Assembly (NCBI GenBank): GCA_003838145.1
Contig: QYZZ01000065.1
Span: 1-57,196 of the forward strand
From: Tindallia sp. MSAO_Bac2
GTDB taxonomy: Bacteria > Bacillota > Clostridia > Peptostreptococcales > Tindalliaceae
Reading direction: 5' to 3'
DNA length: 57,196 nt
How positions within the stretch are numbered: the stretch's first letter is position 1; every line of letters starts with the position of its first letter. The notes below the pieces were generated by a model. It worked only from the letters and a program-made list of their open reading frames with translations, was not told the DNA's origin and did no database searches. Below, in pieces: positions 1 through 8,972 of this stretch. The position numbers were made by a program, and so were the translations under genes.

Positions 1-168
1 CCATGCTCTTTTTGAGGGCTGACGTTAGATGTTTTTGGGTTGCTTCCTTTTCTTTCCTTTTTCGAGGTGTTACGGGCCTATGGACCCATGGTTTTTGGGT
101 TTGATTTCCGAGAGGCTACAACTATTGTAGTTAACTTTAACCGAAATCTCTTTCATTACTATTTCATA
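1..168. other. Gene-free left edge with a direct repeat; nature unknown
   Basis: No reading frame of note lies here. An 11-base direct repeat (GTTTTTGGGTT) occurs at 31-41 and 91-101, exactly 60 bases apart, each followed by a TTCC tract. Read on the minus strand, 74-87 can form a tight hairpin (GGGTC, loop CATA, GGCCC), and 116-130 is a 6-bp inverted repeat (CTACAA/TTGTAG). On the minus strand the region would be the 3' flank of mgtE or the leader of the next gene. I compared it by eye with M-box, TPP, SAM, FMN, glycine, ykkC and RNase P cores and found no convincing match. Confidence 0.35.
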
Positions 169-1536
169 TCAGTAAATACCCAGAATCAAGCCAGCAATGT
201 TAAAATACACAACTAATGCCATTGCATCAACGATGGTAGTAATCAGAGGACCTGCCATTATTGCCGGGTCCATTTTCATTTTTTTCGCAATGATTGGAAG
301 CATTCCACCAAACAGTTTTGCCATAACCACCGTCAAGGCCAACGTCAGCGATACTGTTATCGAGATTGATAATGATGCACTTGAAATAATCATCATTCTG
401 AAAAAATTCACCGTAGCAAGCATAATCCCAACGATAATGCTGATGCGAAATTCTTTCCACAAGACTTTCAGATAGTCATCCAGGGATATTTCTCCAAGAG
501 CTATTCCGCGAATGATCAGCGTTGATGTTTGATTTCCAGCATTACCAGCGGTGTCCATTAACATGGGAATAGCAGCTGCTAAAATAACCACCGCACTAAG
601 TATATCTTCAAATCTCCCGATAATATTCTCTGTAAATGTGGCAGAGATCATTAGTACAAGTAACCATACTATACGCCTCCTTGCCAGCAGGAAAATACCA
701 GAATTCATGTATTCTTCTTCGCTCGGCAGGAGAGCGGCCATTTTTTCAAAGTCTTCGGTATTTTCCTGCTCAATGACATCAACGATATCATCGATGGTTA
801 TAATACCAACCAGCCTATCTTCCTGGTCCACCACTGGCAAAGACATTAAATCATACTTTTTAAAAAGGTCTGCCACTTCTTCCTGATCATCAAAGGTAGT
901 GGTGCTAATTACGTCTGTATCCATTAATTCTTCAATATAAAGCTGATCTTCTGCCAGAATTAGTTTTCTGAGGGATATAATTCCTTCCAGCTTTCTCGTT
1001 TCGTTCAGTACATAACATGTATAGATAGTTTCCTTATCAAATCCATTATTCCTTATATGTTGGAGGGCTTCTGCAACTGTCATTTCTTTTTTCAAATCCA
1101 CATATTCAATGGTCATAAGGCTTCCGGCAGAGAATTCTGGATAGTTCAGAAACTGGTTTATCAACTTTCTTTCGTCGTCATGAACTTTTCTTAGTATTCG
1201 TTTCACAACGTTTGCCGGCATTTCCTCCAGAAAATCGATTTTGTCATCAAAGTTAAGCTCTTCTACTATATTTCGAAGATGATTTTCATGCAGTGTGTCG
1301 ACAATATTTCTCTTCTGGTTAGGTGAAAGGTAGGAAAAAACGTCTGCTGCCAAATCTTTTGGAAGGAGTCTGAAGATTATCATGCTGTTATTGGGGTGCT
1401 TGTCTTCCATTTCTTCCATCAGTTCCGCCAAATCTACAGCTTTTGTCTCCATTAGCAGTTCTCTGAGTTTGATATATTTTTTTTCCTCCAGCAGAATCAG
1501 CACATTATCAAATAGCACTTGCATTTCTTCGTTCAC
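169..1536 (-). CDS. mgtE: Magnesium transporter MgtE
   Basis: Integral-membrane Mg2+ channel/transporter of the MgtE family, 455 aa, the usual length. The N-terminal superhelical domain spans about residues 20-130, a CBS pair follows at about 135-258, and roughly five membrane segments fill 285-455. The conserved MDTAGNAGNQTST stretch (about 327-339) and the pore motif with GPL and D437 are present. In the family, the cytosolic domains close the pore when Mg2+ is plentiful. The start is GTG at 1536 behind GGGGGTGATGAT. It lies 29 bp downstream of rodA, so the two are probably cotranscribed. No M-box leader is seen directly before it. Confidence 0.95.
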   Translation of the reverse strand: MNEEMQVLFDNVLILLEEKKYIKLRELLMETKAVDLAELMEEMEDKHPNNSMIIFRLLPKDLAADVFSYLSPNQKRNIVDTLHENHLRNIVEELNFDDKIDFLEEMPANVVKRILRKVHDDERKLINQFLNYPEFSAGSLMTIEYVDLKKEMTVAEALQHIRNNGFDKETIYTCYVLNETRKLEGIISLRKLILAEDQLYIEELMDTDVISTTTFDDQEEVADLFKKYDLMSLPVVDQEDRLVGIITIDDIVDVIEQENTEDFEKMAALLPSEEEYMNSGIFLLARRRIVWLLVLMISATFTENIIGRFEDILSAVVILAAAIPMLMDTAGNAGNQTSTLIIRGIALGEISLDDYLKVLWKEFRISIIVGIMLATVNFFRMMIISSASLSISITVSLTLALTVVMAKLFGGMLPIIAKKMKMDPAIMAGPLITTIVDAMALVVYFNIAGLILGIY

Positions 1537-1565
1537 ATCATCACCCCCGTCAGTTGAGACTTACG

Positions 1566-2675
1566 TTAAAAATTAATGACGTCTCTTCTCATATAAACAT
1601 TGAGCACCAAACCAATAGCCATAAAGTTTGTCAACATAAAAGTACCACCATGACTAATAAAAGGAAGGGGTTTTCCTGTTACAGGCATTAGGCCAATGGC
1701 CATGCCTACATTAATAAAAATATGAAAAGCAAGCATAAATACAACACCCACCACAAGAAACATGCCAAAGTCATCTTTTGCATTCATGGCAATATAAACA
1801 CATTTTACGAGCATGGCTATAAATAAAAACAATAAAATGGATGCACCTATAAAACCAAGTTCTTCTGCAATCACCGAAAAAACAAAGTCAGTATGCCTTT
1901 CTGGTAAAAAACCGTACTGACTTTGAGTTCCGCTATAAAGACCTTGTCCTCTTAGCATACCAGCACCGACGGCTCGTTTTGACTGAATAATCTGGTACCC
2001 GGCACCCATGGGATCCATTTCCGGATTCAAAAAAATCAGTACCCGTGTACGCTGATAGTCTTCCAGTAAGTTCCAAAATACAGGCATTGTTAAAAGACCC
2101 ACAACAGCTCCAATAAAAATATATTTATAACGAAGACCGGCCATAAACAAAACACCAAAAATAATAGACGCGAGTACGAGGGTTGTTCCTAAATCCGGTT
2201 GCATCATAATCAACGATAACGGCAGTAGCATGAAACCAATGATTTTGAAAAGTGTTATTGGTTGATTAATAAAGTCTCTTTGATCATCAACAATTTTGGC
2301 CAAGCAAATAATCAGCCCTATTTTTACAAAGTCAGCAGGCTGAAAGCCAATGCCGCCAATTCTTATCCAGCGACTGGCCCCCCAGTCTTCCTGACCAACG
2401 CCAACCATTAAAACCATTAACAATAATGCATTGCTCACCAGATATATTGGTAAAGCCAGTCTTTTCAGTGTTTTATAGTTGACAAACATCATACCAGCCA
2501 TAGCAATTAAACCTATAGTAATGGATGTAATCTGACTCCTTATAAAATGTGCCGGTCCAAGTCTATGATTAAGTGTCGAGCTTGAAATAATTACCACTCC
2601 ATAGATGCAGATCATCAGAACAATGATTATTAAACTAAAGTCAATTTTTTTTATTAACTTAAAATCATTTCGCAA
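1566..2675 (-). CDS. rodA: SEDS-family peptidoglycan polymerase RodA
   Basis: FtsW/RodA/SpoVE (SEDS) membrane protein, about 10 transmembrane segments, expected to polymerise glycan strands from lipid II in the lateral wall together with a class B PBP. Family motifs are visible: GFQPADFVKIG near the middle, RHTDFVFSVIAEELGF (with the acidic residues of the large loop) and a C-terminal GKPLPFISHGG motif. The open frame reaches 2702, but a Shine-Dalgarno sequence AGAGGTG sits 5-6 bases before a TTG at 2675, so I take TTG as the start (369 aa). RodA is chosen over FtsW or SpoVE from its length and lack of division-gene neighbours. mgtE follows closely. Confidence 0.9.
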   Translation of the reverse strand: MRNDFKLIKKIDFSLIIIVLMICIYGVVIISSSTLNHRLGPAHFIRSQITSITIGLIAMAGMMFVNYKTLKRLALPIYLVSNALLLMVLMVGVGQEDWGASRWIRIGGIGFQPADFVKIGLIICLAKIVDDQRDFINQPITLFKIIGFMLLPLSLIMMQPDLGTTLVLASIIFGVLFMAGLRYKYIFIGAVVGLLTMPVFWNLLEDYQRTRVLIFLNPEMDPMGAGYQIIQSKRAVGAGMLRGQGLYSGTQSQYGFLPERHTDFVFSVIAEELGFIGASILLFLFIAMLVKCVYIAMNAKDDFGMFLVVGVVFMLAFHIFINVGMAIGLMPVTGKPLPFISHGGTFMLTNFMAIGLVLNVYMRRDVINF

Positions 2676-2785
2676 ATATTTCACCTCTATTATTAATATC
2701 AATGCTTGATAGCATCAATGGTTTCTTCAAACAGTTTATACCAGTTTCTTTCTGTTTGCAACAGCAATGAATGAGGGTTCAAACG

Positions 2786-2811
2786 CAAAAAGCGACGAAT
2801 TTTTCGCCGCT
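2786..2811 (-). terminator. Intrinsic terminator after the activase operon
   Basis: Minus-strand hairpin with a 9-bp stem (AGCGGCGAA / TTCGTCGCT, one G-U pair), 3-base loop and a run of five T. It lies 46 bases after the activase stop and before rodA, separating the two transcription units. Confidence 0.8.
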
Positions 2812-2856
2812 TCATGTATTTTACGTTATGAATTCTTTATGATGCCGAGTTCTCAT

Positions 2857-3834
2857 TTAGAGATCCAGCTGCTGAACGGAATTAGTCCATTTTCCGCATC
2901 GGTCACCCCAGCGTGCCACTACCTCATCATTTACTTTTACTTCTATTACCTCACAGTGATTCGGACAATCTTCACATTCAAAAGTTCTGGGAGTGAATTC
3001 CAGGTCCGCAGCAGAAAGCCCCCTGAATTTAGATTTCCTGCCAGTTACAAAAATCTCGTCTCTGGCCAGAATTGCCGCTCCCACAGCACCCATGATGTTA
3101 AAATGTTCCGGTATCAAAACTTCATGGTTTATTTCCTTTTCAAAAGCAGCTTTTATACCTTCATTAGCCGCTACACCACCTTGAAACACATAAGGTGGTT
3201 CAAGTTTTTTACCTCTGCCTAAATTATTAATGTAGTTTCGTACTAACGCTTCACACAAACCTTTTATAATTTCAGCTTTTGAAAAACCAAATTGCTGCTT
3301 GGCAATCATATCAGATTCTGCAAAGACTGTGCATCTTCCCGCAATCCTGACGTCACGATCTGCAGAAAGTGCCTTTCCTCCAAACTGATCAATGGGAATG
3401 CCGAGTCTTTCGGCCTGATGATCCAAAAAAGAGCCAGTTCCTGCTGCACAAACTGTATTCATTGCAAAATCAACTACCATTTGATCTTCTACTACAATAA
3501 TTTTAGAATCCTGACCGCCTATTTCAAATATTGTTCGGACATCAGGCACAAACTGTATGGTTGCAGTTGCATGAGCCGTAATTTCATTCTTTATTACATC
3601 GGCCCCAATCATCACACCAACCAGTTGTCGACCACTCCCCGTCGTTCCAACACCATGTATTCTTGTGTCGTCAGGAAATTCAGATTTCAACTGCTTTAAT
3701 CCTTTTTTTACGGTTTCAAGTGGTTGTCCATTGGTTCTGATATATTGGCTGGAAACTACATTAATATCTTTATCAATAACAACAATATTTGTGCTTACAG
3801 AACCCACATCCACACCCATAAATAATTCCTGCAA
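2857..3834 (-). CDS. HgdC-type CoA-dehydratase activase (ATPase)
   Basis: BadF/BadG/BcrA/HgdC family ATPase. In characterised members a homodimer holds one [4Fe-4S] cluster and, on ATP hydrolysis, injects a low-potential electron into a partner iron-sulfur protein. Seen here: the phosphate-binding MGVDVGSVSTN motif, GTTGSGRQ, FEIGGQDSK, and the two cluster-ligand cysteines in NTVCAAGTGSF and AGRCTVF (C132 and C171 of the longest frame). The C-terminal tail adds CEDCPNHC and RCGKW, absent from the short HgdC type. An ATG at 3843 directly abuts AGGAGG; a TTG at 3834, 8 bases from it, is better spaced. It is the third gene of the cluster. The partner protein and substrate are not known. Confidence 0.85.
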   Translation of the reverse strand: MQELFMGVDVGSVSTNIVVIDKDINVVSSQYIRTNGQPLETVKKGLKQLKSEFPDDTRIHGVGTTGSGRQLVGVMIGADVIKNEITAHATATIQFVPDVRTIFEIGGQDSKIIVVEDQMVVDFAMNTVCAAGTGSFLDHQAERLGIPIDQFGGKALSADRDVRIAGRCTVFAESDMIAKQQFGFSKAEIIKGLCEALVRNYINNLGRGKKLEPPYVFQGGVAANEGIKAAFEKEINHEVLIPEHFNIMGAVGAAILARDEIFVTGRKSKFRGLSAADLEFTPRTFECEDCPNHCEVIEVKVNDEVVARWGDRCGKWTNSVQQLDL

Positions 3835-3872
3835 ATGATTCATCCTCCTGTATCGAAAATGTTTTTTGTTGC

Positions 3873-5015
3873 TTAACCAGATGTACAGTAACTCTCAGGC
3901 TTTTTTCCAACCATTTTTTCTTCCTTATTTAGTCTTTGCTTTCGCTTTCCCCGCACCAGATCTAAAAACGCCTCGACTCTTGTCTGATTATTGGCAATGC
4001 CGGTTTGTTCATCCAGGGATATTGTTAGAACCGGTATATTGTAATCTTCACTTATTTTAGGAACAATGCTCTGCGAAACCAGTTCCGGCAAACAACCAAA
4101 GGGCATTAAGTGAACAACCCCATCAAAATCACGTTGTCCATAATCTACTATTTGTCCTACACTTTGTTTAGCATGACCACCAATTAAAATCGGAATGTAT
4201 GGTTCTCCTTTTTTCAGTACTGCCTTTTCATGAGTCCAGTTAATCCATTTTGGCAGCATATTATAAGTAACCCACTGTGATAGATACTGTGATCTTTCAA
4301 CCTCCGCTCCTAAGCTATTAAGGAGTTGTTCCATTTTCATGTTGATTGAATCTTCCATTACAACATATATTTCTCCAACAATACCAATTTTTATGCAGTC
4401 TTCTTTGTCAACATGTTTTACAGGAATGGACTGAAGCTTTTCTTTTCCTTTCTTAAAGGCTGATTTCATAGTATGGCTGGTATATGCCTGATCAAAGTCT
4501 TTTTGTATAGCTTCCCAAATTCTGGTTGTTTCTCCCCGATTCTTTTCATATGCCCTGATACGCTGAACTTCTTTTTCCAAGTGATCCAGCTTTCCAATCA
4601 TATCATAAATGAGCAAAAGCGATTTTAATACTTTATGCCAAGGCGTCCCATCTCTTAATCTCTCAATATTTCGATAAAATGTTTGCGGATCCCTAAACAT
4701 AGAATCAAATACGATAAAGTCAATATCATGTCCTTCAGATTCGAGTATTCTTTGATGTACTCTCTCATAGAACCCGGCTCTGCAGGGTCCATTACCACCG
4801 GAAGTAACGATAACTTCTGCTCCTTTTTGAATTGCTTCAAAATAACTTCCCATAATTACCTTTAGTGGAAAGCAAGCAAATTCCGGGCTGTATTTAACGC
4901 CAATATCAATCGTTTTTCTGGTGGGTTTAGGCGGCAAAATGACATCATGACCCAGCATTTCGAGTAACTTTTTGTACACAACAGTGGTTCCCATATATGG
5001 AAATGTCACTTTCAT
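3873..5015 (-). CDS. HgdB-like / CoA-activase-related iron-sulfur protein (COG3581-like)
   Basis: 380-aa relative of the 2-hydroxyacyl-CoA dehydratase component (HgdB) fold, of the subgroup found beside HgdC-type activases. Conserved cysteine contexts visible are EFACFPLKV, GGNGPCRAG and MPFGCLPEL, which by family analogy would ligate an iron-sulfur cluster. No catalytic assignment is possible from sequence. The ATG overlaps the stop of the upstream gene by the four bases ATGA, indicating translational coupling, and an AGGGGG site precedes it. The activase gene follows 38 bp downstream. It probably receives electrons from the activase, but it lacks the two-subunit HgdA/HgdB plus CoA-transferase context of an amino-acid fermentation pathway. 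Confidence 0.75.
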   Translation of the reverse strand: MKVTFPYMGTTVVYKKLLEMLGHDVILPPKPTRKTIDIGVKYSPEFACFPLKVIMGSYFEAIQKGAEVIVTSGGNGPCRAGFYERVHQRILESEGHDIDFIVFDSMFRDPQTFYRNIERLRDGTPWHKVLKSLLLIYDMIGKLDHLEKEVQRIRAYEKNRGETTRIWEAIQKDFDQAYTSHTMKSAFKKGKEKLQSIPVKHVDKEDCIKIGIVGEIYVVMEDSINMKMEQLLNSLGAEVERSQYLSQWVTYNMLPKWINWTHEKAVLKKGEPYIPILIGGHAKQSVGQIVDYGQRDFDGVVHLMPFGCLPELVSQSIVPKISEDYNIPVLTISLDEQTGIANNQTRVEAFLDLVRGKRKQRLNKEEKMVGKKPESYCTSG

Positions 5016-6037
5016 GCCAGCGCCCCCTTTTTCAATTTTCTTTTTCTTCTTTTTAACATATCAACGAAGGCTTCGGCTCTGGTCTGCAGGTGATTTTCTC
5101 CTGAATGCTCGTCTATACGCACGGTCATAAATGGTTTTTCGAACTTTGTCGAATCTAGCTCAAGGAGTTTTCCCAACATCGAATCCGGCCCACAACCAAA
5201 TGCTGTTACATGAATAATTCCATCAACATCAGGATCGTGATAAAAGTGATTTCCGGCTGCAAAAAGTTTATCGCTAAAAGTCCAGAACAATGTTTTAGGC
5301 ATGTTTGCCAATTGTTTCTTTAACGTTTCGTCATCTATCATTTCAAAGGTTTTGATACGAACGCCCATTTCTTTTAAACGGTTAACAATGTCCAGGCTGA
5401 TTACAGAGTCGTAAATGTTATAAACATAGCCTAGAACGCCAATGGTTACCTCTGCATATTCATACTTATCATCCAGTGATCTCTTATAATCTCCTATGGT
5501 TTGGCAACCTTCACTCATCGCCTTTTGGGTCGCTTCAGGGATATCATATCCATTAAGGCTGTATTCTCTGAATAGTTTCCATACAGTTTCAGCTTTTTTT
5601 AATGCTTTTCGGTTATCGCTTCTTGTAATTCCAAACTTATCTTCAAATATCTGGTATTGTTTTAATGAAGTTGCCAGATCGTCTGTCGTGCTTTCAACAT
5701 AAGGAGAAAGCATAACCGGTTCCATTTCAGGGAACGTATGACGAATAATATCCGGTAAACCCATAAATTTCGGACAAAAAAATTGCCCTTTCTGTATTGA
5801 AACAAATCGTGGCACAAAGATGTAGTCTACTCCCCTGTCAATCAGTTCCAATACATGACCAAGATAAACCTTTATAGGTACACATATTTCAGGAACAGAG
5901 TATTTGATGCCTTTATCCATGATCCATTTGTTGGTCGGACTGCTGACCACCGTTTCTATACCCAATGAATCAAAGTATGTTTTCCAGAAAGGATAATAAT
6001 AATGATATAATAAAGCTCTTGGAATACCTATTTTCAT
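5012..6037 (-). CDS. HgdB-like / DUF2229-type activase-associated protein (COG3580-like)
   Basis: 341-aa protein related to the preceding one (both end in an FGC motif plus a TVRIDE or TISLDE segment and an AFxDxxRxRKR tail), of the family annotated as acyl-CoA dehydratase activase-related. Cysteine motifs: PEICVPIKV, QFFCPKFMG and AFGCGPDS. These are candidate iron-sulfur ligands. The longest frame starts with a TTG at 6043, but GGAGG lies 7 bases before an ATG at 6037, which I choose. It is the first gene of the three-gene operon and has a strong sigma-A-type promoter just upstream. Function unknown beyond the redox inference. Confidence 0.75.
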   Translation of the reverse strand: MKIGIPRALLYHYYYPFWKTYFDSLGIETVVSSPTNKWIMDKGIKYSVPEICVPIKVYLGHVLELIDRGVDYIFVPRFVSIQKGQFFCPKFMGLPDIIRHTFPEMEPVMLSPYVESTTDDLATSLKQYQIFEDKFGITRSDNRKALKKAETVWKLFREYSLNGYDIPEATQKAMSEGCQTIGDYKRSLDDKYEYAEVTIGVLGYVYNIYDSVISLDIVNRLKEMGVRIKTFEMIDDETLKKQLANMPKTLFWTFSDKLFAAGNHFYHDPDVDGIIHVTAFGCGPDSMLGKLLELDSTKFEKPFMTVRIDEHSGENHLQTRAEAFVDMLKRRKRKLKKGALA

Positions 6038-6110
6038 TTCCAATCCTCCACTTCGTAATAAGACCGGTTAACTAATTCAATATACAACTACCGGAATACT
6101 CATCCATTTC

Positions 6111-6139
6111 ATTATACTCCTATAATGTAAAACATCCAA
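6111..6139 (-). promoter_or_regulatory. Sigma-A-type promoter of the activase operon
   Basis: On the minus strand TTGGAT (6134-6139), a 17-base spacer and a perfect TATAAT (6111-6116) lie about 74 bases before the first gene of the activase cluster. Confidence 0.75.
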
Positions 6140-6192
6140 GTACTATATTATAATACCCAGGTTCGCTGATTTTACCCGTTATAGATTTATTC

Positions 6193-7026
6193 TCATTGTT
6201 GTTTTTCCAAATAAGCAAGGGTTTTTTCCAGTAGTATAATAACGTCCTGCCAGGAAAAAGATTCTGTAAACTGGCTGGATTTCTTTTTAATCAACTGGCG
6301 AATCATCCGGACATCTTTCTTTATGTCTTTCATCATTTGCTGTTCCTGCCGTAGTTTTTCTTTTAACAGCTTCTTTTTTATCCAACGGCGTCTGCATCCT
6401 TTAAGACCCATCAGATATTGAGTTGCCTGAAAGGCTGCCAATCCAGTTGTTATTCCTGCGAAGTTTTCAACAGATTTATTTTTACCCTTCTTATTTCTGA
6501 CTATATGGACATAAAGCCCTGCTGTTGCAATCCCAACCGCTAATCCAAATGAATACCTAATTATTCTATTGGAAACCGGTTCCATTTCTGTTCCCGGTAA
6601 ATATAAATCTTCCTTTTCGTAAGTCTCTATTACCAGTTTAAGATGATGGGGCTCAATCTTTAATCGACTCATCACGCTATCAAAGTATTTTTTTTCATCT
6701 TCATCTTCATAAAAATCCGCACGCATGATCCGATAAAGGTCCTCAAGCAAAGAAAATCGAAGTATATTTCTCTCCTGATCGTCCTGCACTTTCATGATAA
6801 CCTGAGTCAGATCATCAACTGGCTGGTCCGGATCCATCATATATTCAAAGATTACCTGACGATCTTTATCTTTCATTTCCATTTTTTTTAGGGCTCTATA
6901 AAACTCTTCCATAGCAGCAGCTTCAGGCCTATGTTGCGCCAGGATCATTAGCCCCAGAAGTTTTCCATAAGTTAACCTGACTTCAATTGGCATTTTCCAG
7001 GGCTCACGAACTATTATTTTTTTCAT
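6193..7026 (-). CDS. TerB-like domain membrane protein, function unknown
   Basis: 277 aa. The N-terminal half (about 1-150) is helical and acidic, and the stretch around LLEDLYRIMRADFYEDEDEK resembles the acidic helix-turn motif of TerB-like domains. Two membrane segments follow (about 155-175 and 190-207), then a very basic, probably coiled-coil tail (about 208-265, many K/R). The layout suggests an anchored protein with soluble ends. The start ATG at 7026 has GAGGTG 7 bases before it. It stands alone between cheW and the activase promoter. I do not recognise a specific family and assign no role. Confidence 0.6.
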   Translation of the reverse strand: MKKIIVREPWKMPIEVRLTYGKLLGLMILAQHRPEAAAMEEFYRALKKMEMKDKDRQVIFEYMMDPDQPVDDLTQVIMKVQDDQERNILRFSLLEDLYRIMRADFYEDEDEKKYFDSVMSRLKIEPHHLKLVIETYEKEDLYLPGTEMEPVSNRIIRYSFGLAVGIATAGLYVHIVRNKKGKNKSVENFAGITTGLAAFQATQYLMGLKGCRRRWIKKKLLKEKLRQEQQMMKDIKKDVRMIRQLIKKKSSQFTESFSWQDVIILLEKTLAYLEKQQ

Positions 7027-7122
7027 ATTTATTCACCTCGATGAGATTTTCCTGTTTTCTTTCATTTTATATCATGAAAGCATAAAAGTACACTCTGATT
7101 AATTACGCTGACAGCCAAGTGT

Positions 7123-7156
7123 AAAAAAGCAACGGTCCCTTACTCTGAACCGTTGC
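7123..7156 (-). terminator. Intrinsic terminator after cheW
   Basis: Minus-strand stem GCAACGGT / ACCGTTGC with a 12-base loop, followed by TTTTTT. It ends the transcript that includes cheW. Confidence 0.85.
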
Positions 7157-7216
7157 CTATCTTTTGTTGCCTACATTCATTATTCTTACGTGTCTTTTGC
7201 TGCAAATAACCTATGT

Positions 7217-7669
7217 TTAATCTTCCATCTTATCTATTTCTTTTTTTTCCTTTTCTGTTAGTATTTTTTCCAGGTCAAGCAAAATGATGATTTTTTCCGA
7301 CACTTTTCCTATACCGATAATATAATCTCTGTCAATTCCTGTTATTAGTTCCGGTGCATTTTCAATTTGACTTTCATCCATTGTTAGTACCTGAGAAGCG
7401 TCGTCTACAACAAACCCAACCTGTTTGGATCCCAGGTTGATAATAATAACACGGTGATCAGCTCCAGCTTTTTCCTGCGGCAAATTAAAGCGTTTTTTGA
7501 TGCTGACTATTGGTACTATATTACCCCTTAAATTAATAATACCTTCGATGAAAGAGGGTGTGTTCGGGACACTTGTAACGGTTTTATGCTCGGTTATTTC
7601 CTGAACATGACTTATTTCCACACCGTATTCCTCTTCATTTAATTTAAAAATTACATACTGTTTTTCCAT
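7217..7669 (-). CDS. cheW: Chemotaxis coupling protein CheW
   Basis: 150 aa, a single CheW domain over nearly the whole length (YVIFKLNEEEYGVEI... INLRGNIVPIV... VGFVVDDASQVL). CheW links methyl-accepting receptors to the CheA kinase on the inner membrane face. No other chemotaxis gene is in the window, so it is a stand-alone copy. The start ATG is preceded by GGGAGG. It lies 42 bp after rtcB on the same strand and is followed by a clear terminator; cotranscription with rtcB is possible but no functional link is evident. Confidence 0.92.
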   Translation of the reverse strand: MEKQYVIFKLNEEEYGVEISHVQEITEHKTVTSVPNTPSFIEGIINLRGNIVPIVSIKKRFNLPQEKAGADHRVIIINLGSKQVGFVVDDASQVLTMDESQIENAPELITGIDRDYIIGIGKVSEKIIILLDLEKILTEKEKKEIDKMED

Positions 7670-7711
7670 AATCGTCCTCCCTTTCGCTGGTGTATAATTA
7701 TTTATTAAGTT

Positions 7712-8926
7712 TTAACCTTTGATGACCGCTCTGCCTTCAAGAACTTGTACCGGTTTTAGAAGATCTTTTTGTTGCTCCAGTACGAAATCAATATCTTTAT
7801 ATGCACCAGGAGCTTCTTCACCTACATCACTTAATTTGCTTTTGCCTAAAATGATATGTTTTTCATCAAGCTCTCCCGTTACATATTTCTGATCAAATTG
7901 TTTTTTAGCTTGCTTTCTGCTCATAGCTCTTCCGGCTCCATGTGAGCATGAAAAAAACGAGTCTTGATTCCCCTTACCTTTAACTATATAAGATTTTCGA
8001 CCCATAGCTCCCGGCACAATACCCAACTCATCTTTATTTGCTCTAATAGCACCTTTTCTGTGAATCCACAGCTTCTCATTCTCATTTTTTTCACAGTTAA
8101 CATCATTATGGTGTACATCAAGAATTGAATTTTCTATTCTGATACCAGCTTGCTTTTCAAAAATGCTAAATATTGTATGCATCATCATCTGGCGACTTTC
8201 CTGAGCAAAAGCTCTGGCCAAATTCATCCACTTCAGGTATGATTGTCCTTCATCACATTCGATGGGAATAAAATCCAGTTCATGTTTTTTGGGCACATCG
8301 CTGTTCCATTTATTTTTGTTGTTGCCGGCAATTCGGTTGAAGTAACCTGCAATTTTATATCCGATATTTCTCGAACCGGAATGCACCATTAAACAAAGTT
8401 TGCCTTTTTCATTTTGCTGAAATTCAATAAAGTGATTTCCCCCGCCTAAAGTTCCTATCTGATAAAGCGCAGCATCCAGTTCTTTCCATATCTGTTCATG
8501 TCTTTTTTCTTCAGGGTTCTTTCTTTTAAATTCTTTTATGCATTGCACATCGCGGCGACTTTTATGATGGTTAAACCCCTGGGGTATTTCCCTCATAATT
8601 TTGCTTACCAAGTCAGTCAGGAGACTTTTTGAAATATCTTGCATGTCAACACTTGATTCGCAGAAAGCAACACCACATCCGATGTCAACTCCCACTGCAT
8701 TTGGCACTACGACATCCCTTGTAGCCATTACTCCACCAATTGGCATACCAAAGCCTTGGTGAGTGTCTGCCATTAAGGCAATCTGCTTAACGGCATAAGG
8801 GTACCGAGAAAGGTTTTTAGCTTGCTGCAAGCAGCCTTCTTCCAGCCACTCAATTCCTGGCAGCCATACTTTGATGGGAAGCGTTTCCCGGCTATTCGGT
8901 AACTTTTCCGGTTGAATGGTGAACAC
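7712..8926 (-). CDS. rtcB: RNA-splicing ligase RtcB family protein
   Basis: 404 aa, the length of the E. coli protein. RtcB joins 2',3'-cyclic phosphate or 3'-phosphate RNA ends to 5'-OH ends using GTP and Mn2+. Metal and guanylate motifs are intact: VGVDIGCGV (C84), GGGNHFIE, MVHSGSRNIG, DVHHND and SHGAGRAMSR, whose histidine is the guanylylated residue in the family. The start is GTG at 8926 with GGTGAT upstream. There is no archease or RtcA neighbour; it sits between a small membrane protein and cheW. Likely RNA repair, perhaps after toxin cleavage (inference). Confidence 0.93.
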   Translation of the reverse strand: MFTIQPEKLPNSRETLPIKVWLPGIEWLEEGCLQQAKNLSRYPYAVKQIALMADTHQGFGMPIGGVMATRDVVVPNAVGVDIGCGVAFCESSVDMQDISKSLLTDLVSKIMREIPQGFNHHKSRRDVQCIKEFKRKNPEEKRHEQIWKELDAALYQIGTLGGGNHFIEFQQNEKGKLCLMVHSGSRNIGYKIAGYFNRIAGNNKNKWNSDVPKKHELDFIPIECDEGQSYLKWMNLARAFAQESRQMMMHTIFSIFEKQAGIRIENSILDVHHNDVNCEKNENEKLWIHRKGAIRANKDELGIVPGAMGRKSYIVKGKGNQDSFFSCSHGAGRAMSRKQAKKQFDQKYVTGELDEKHIILGKSKLSDVGEEAPGAYKDIDFVLEQQKDLLKPVQVLEGRAVIKG

Positions 8927-8972
8927 TTATATCACCAGCCTTTCTTTACCCGATCGAAAAAATGCTCTTTTT

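Noticed and set aside
1-130. M-box, TPP, SAM, glycine, ykkC or RNase P RNA at the left edge
   Set aside because: Short words such as CCATGCTC, GGCTGACG or CCGAGAGG look familiar, but the conserved order and spacing of none of these RNAs is met.
2767-3222. 151-aa plus-strand ORF
   Set aside because: It is antisense to the activase gene and runs through its terminator; no start signals.
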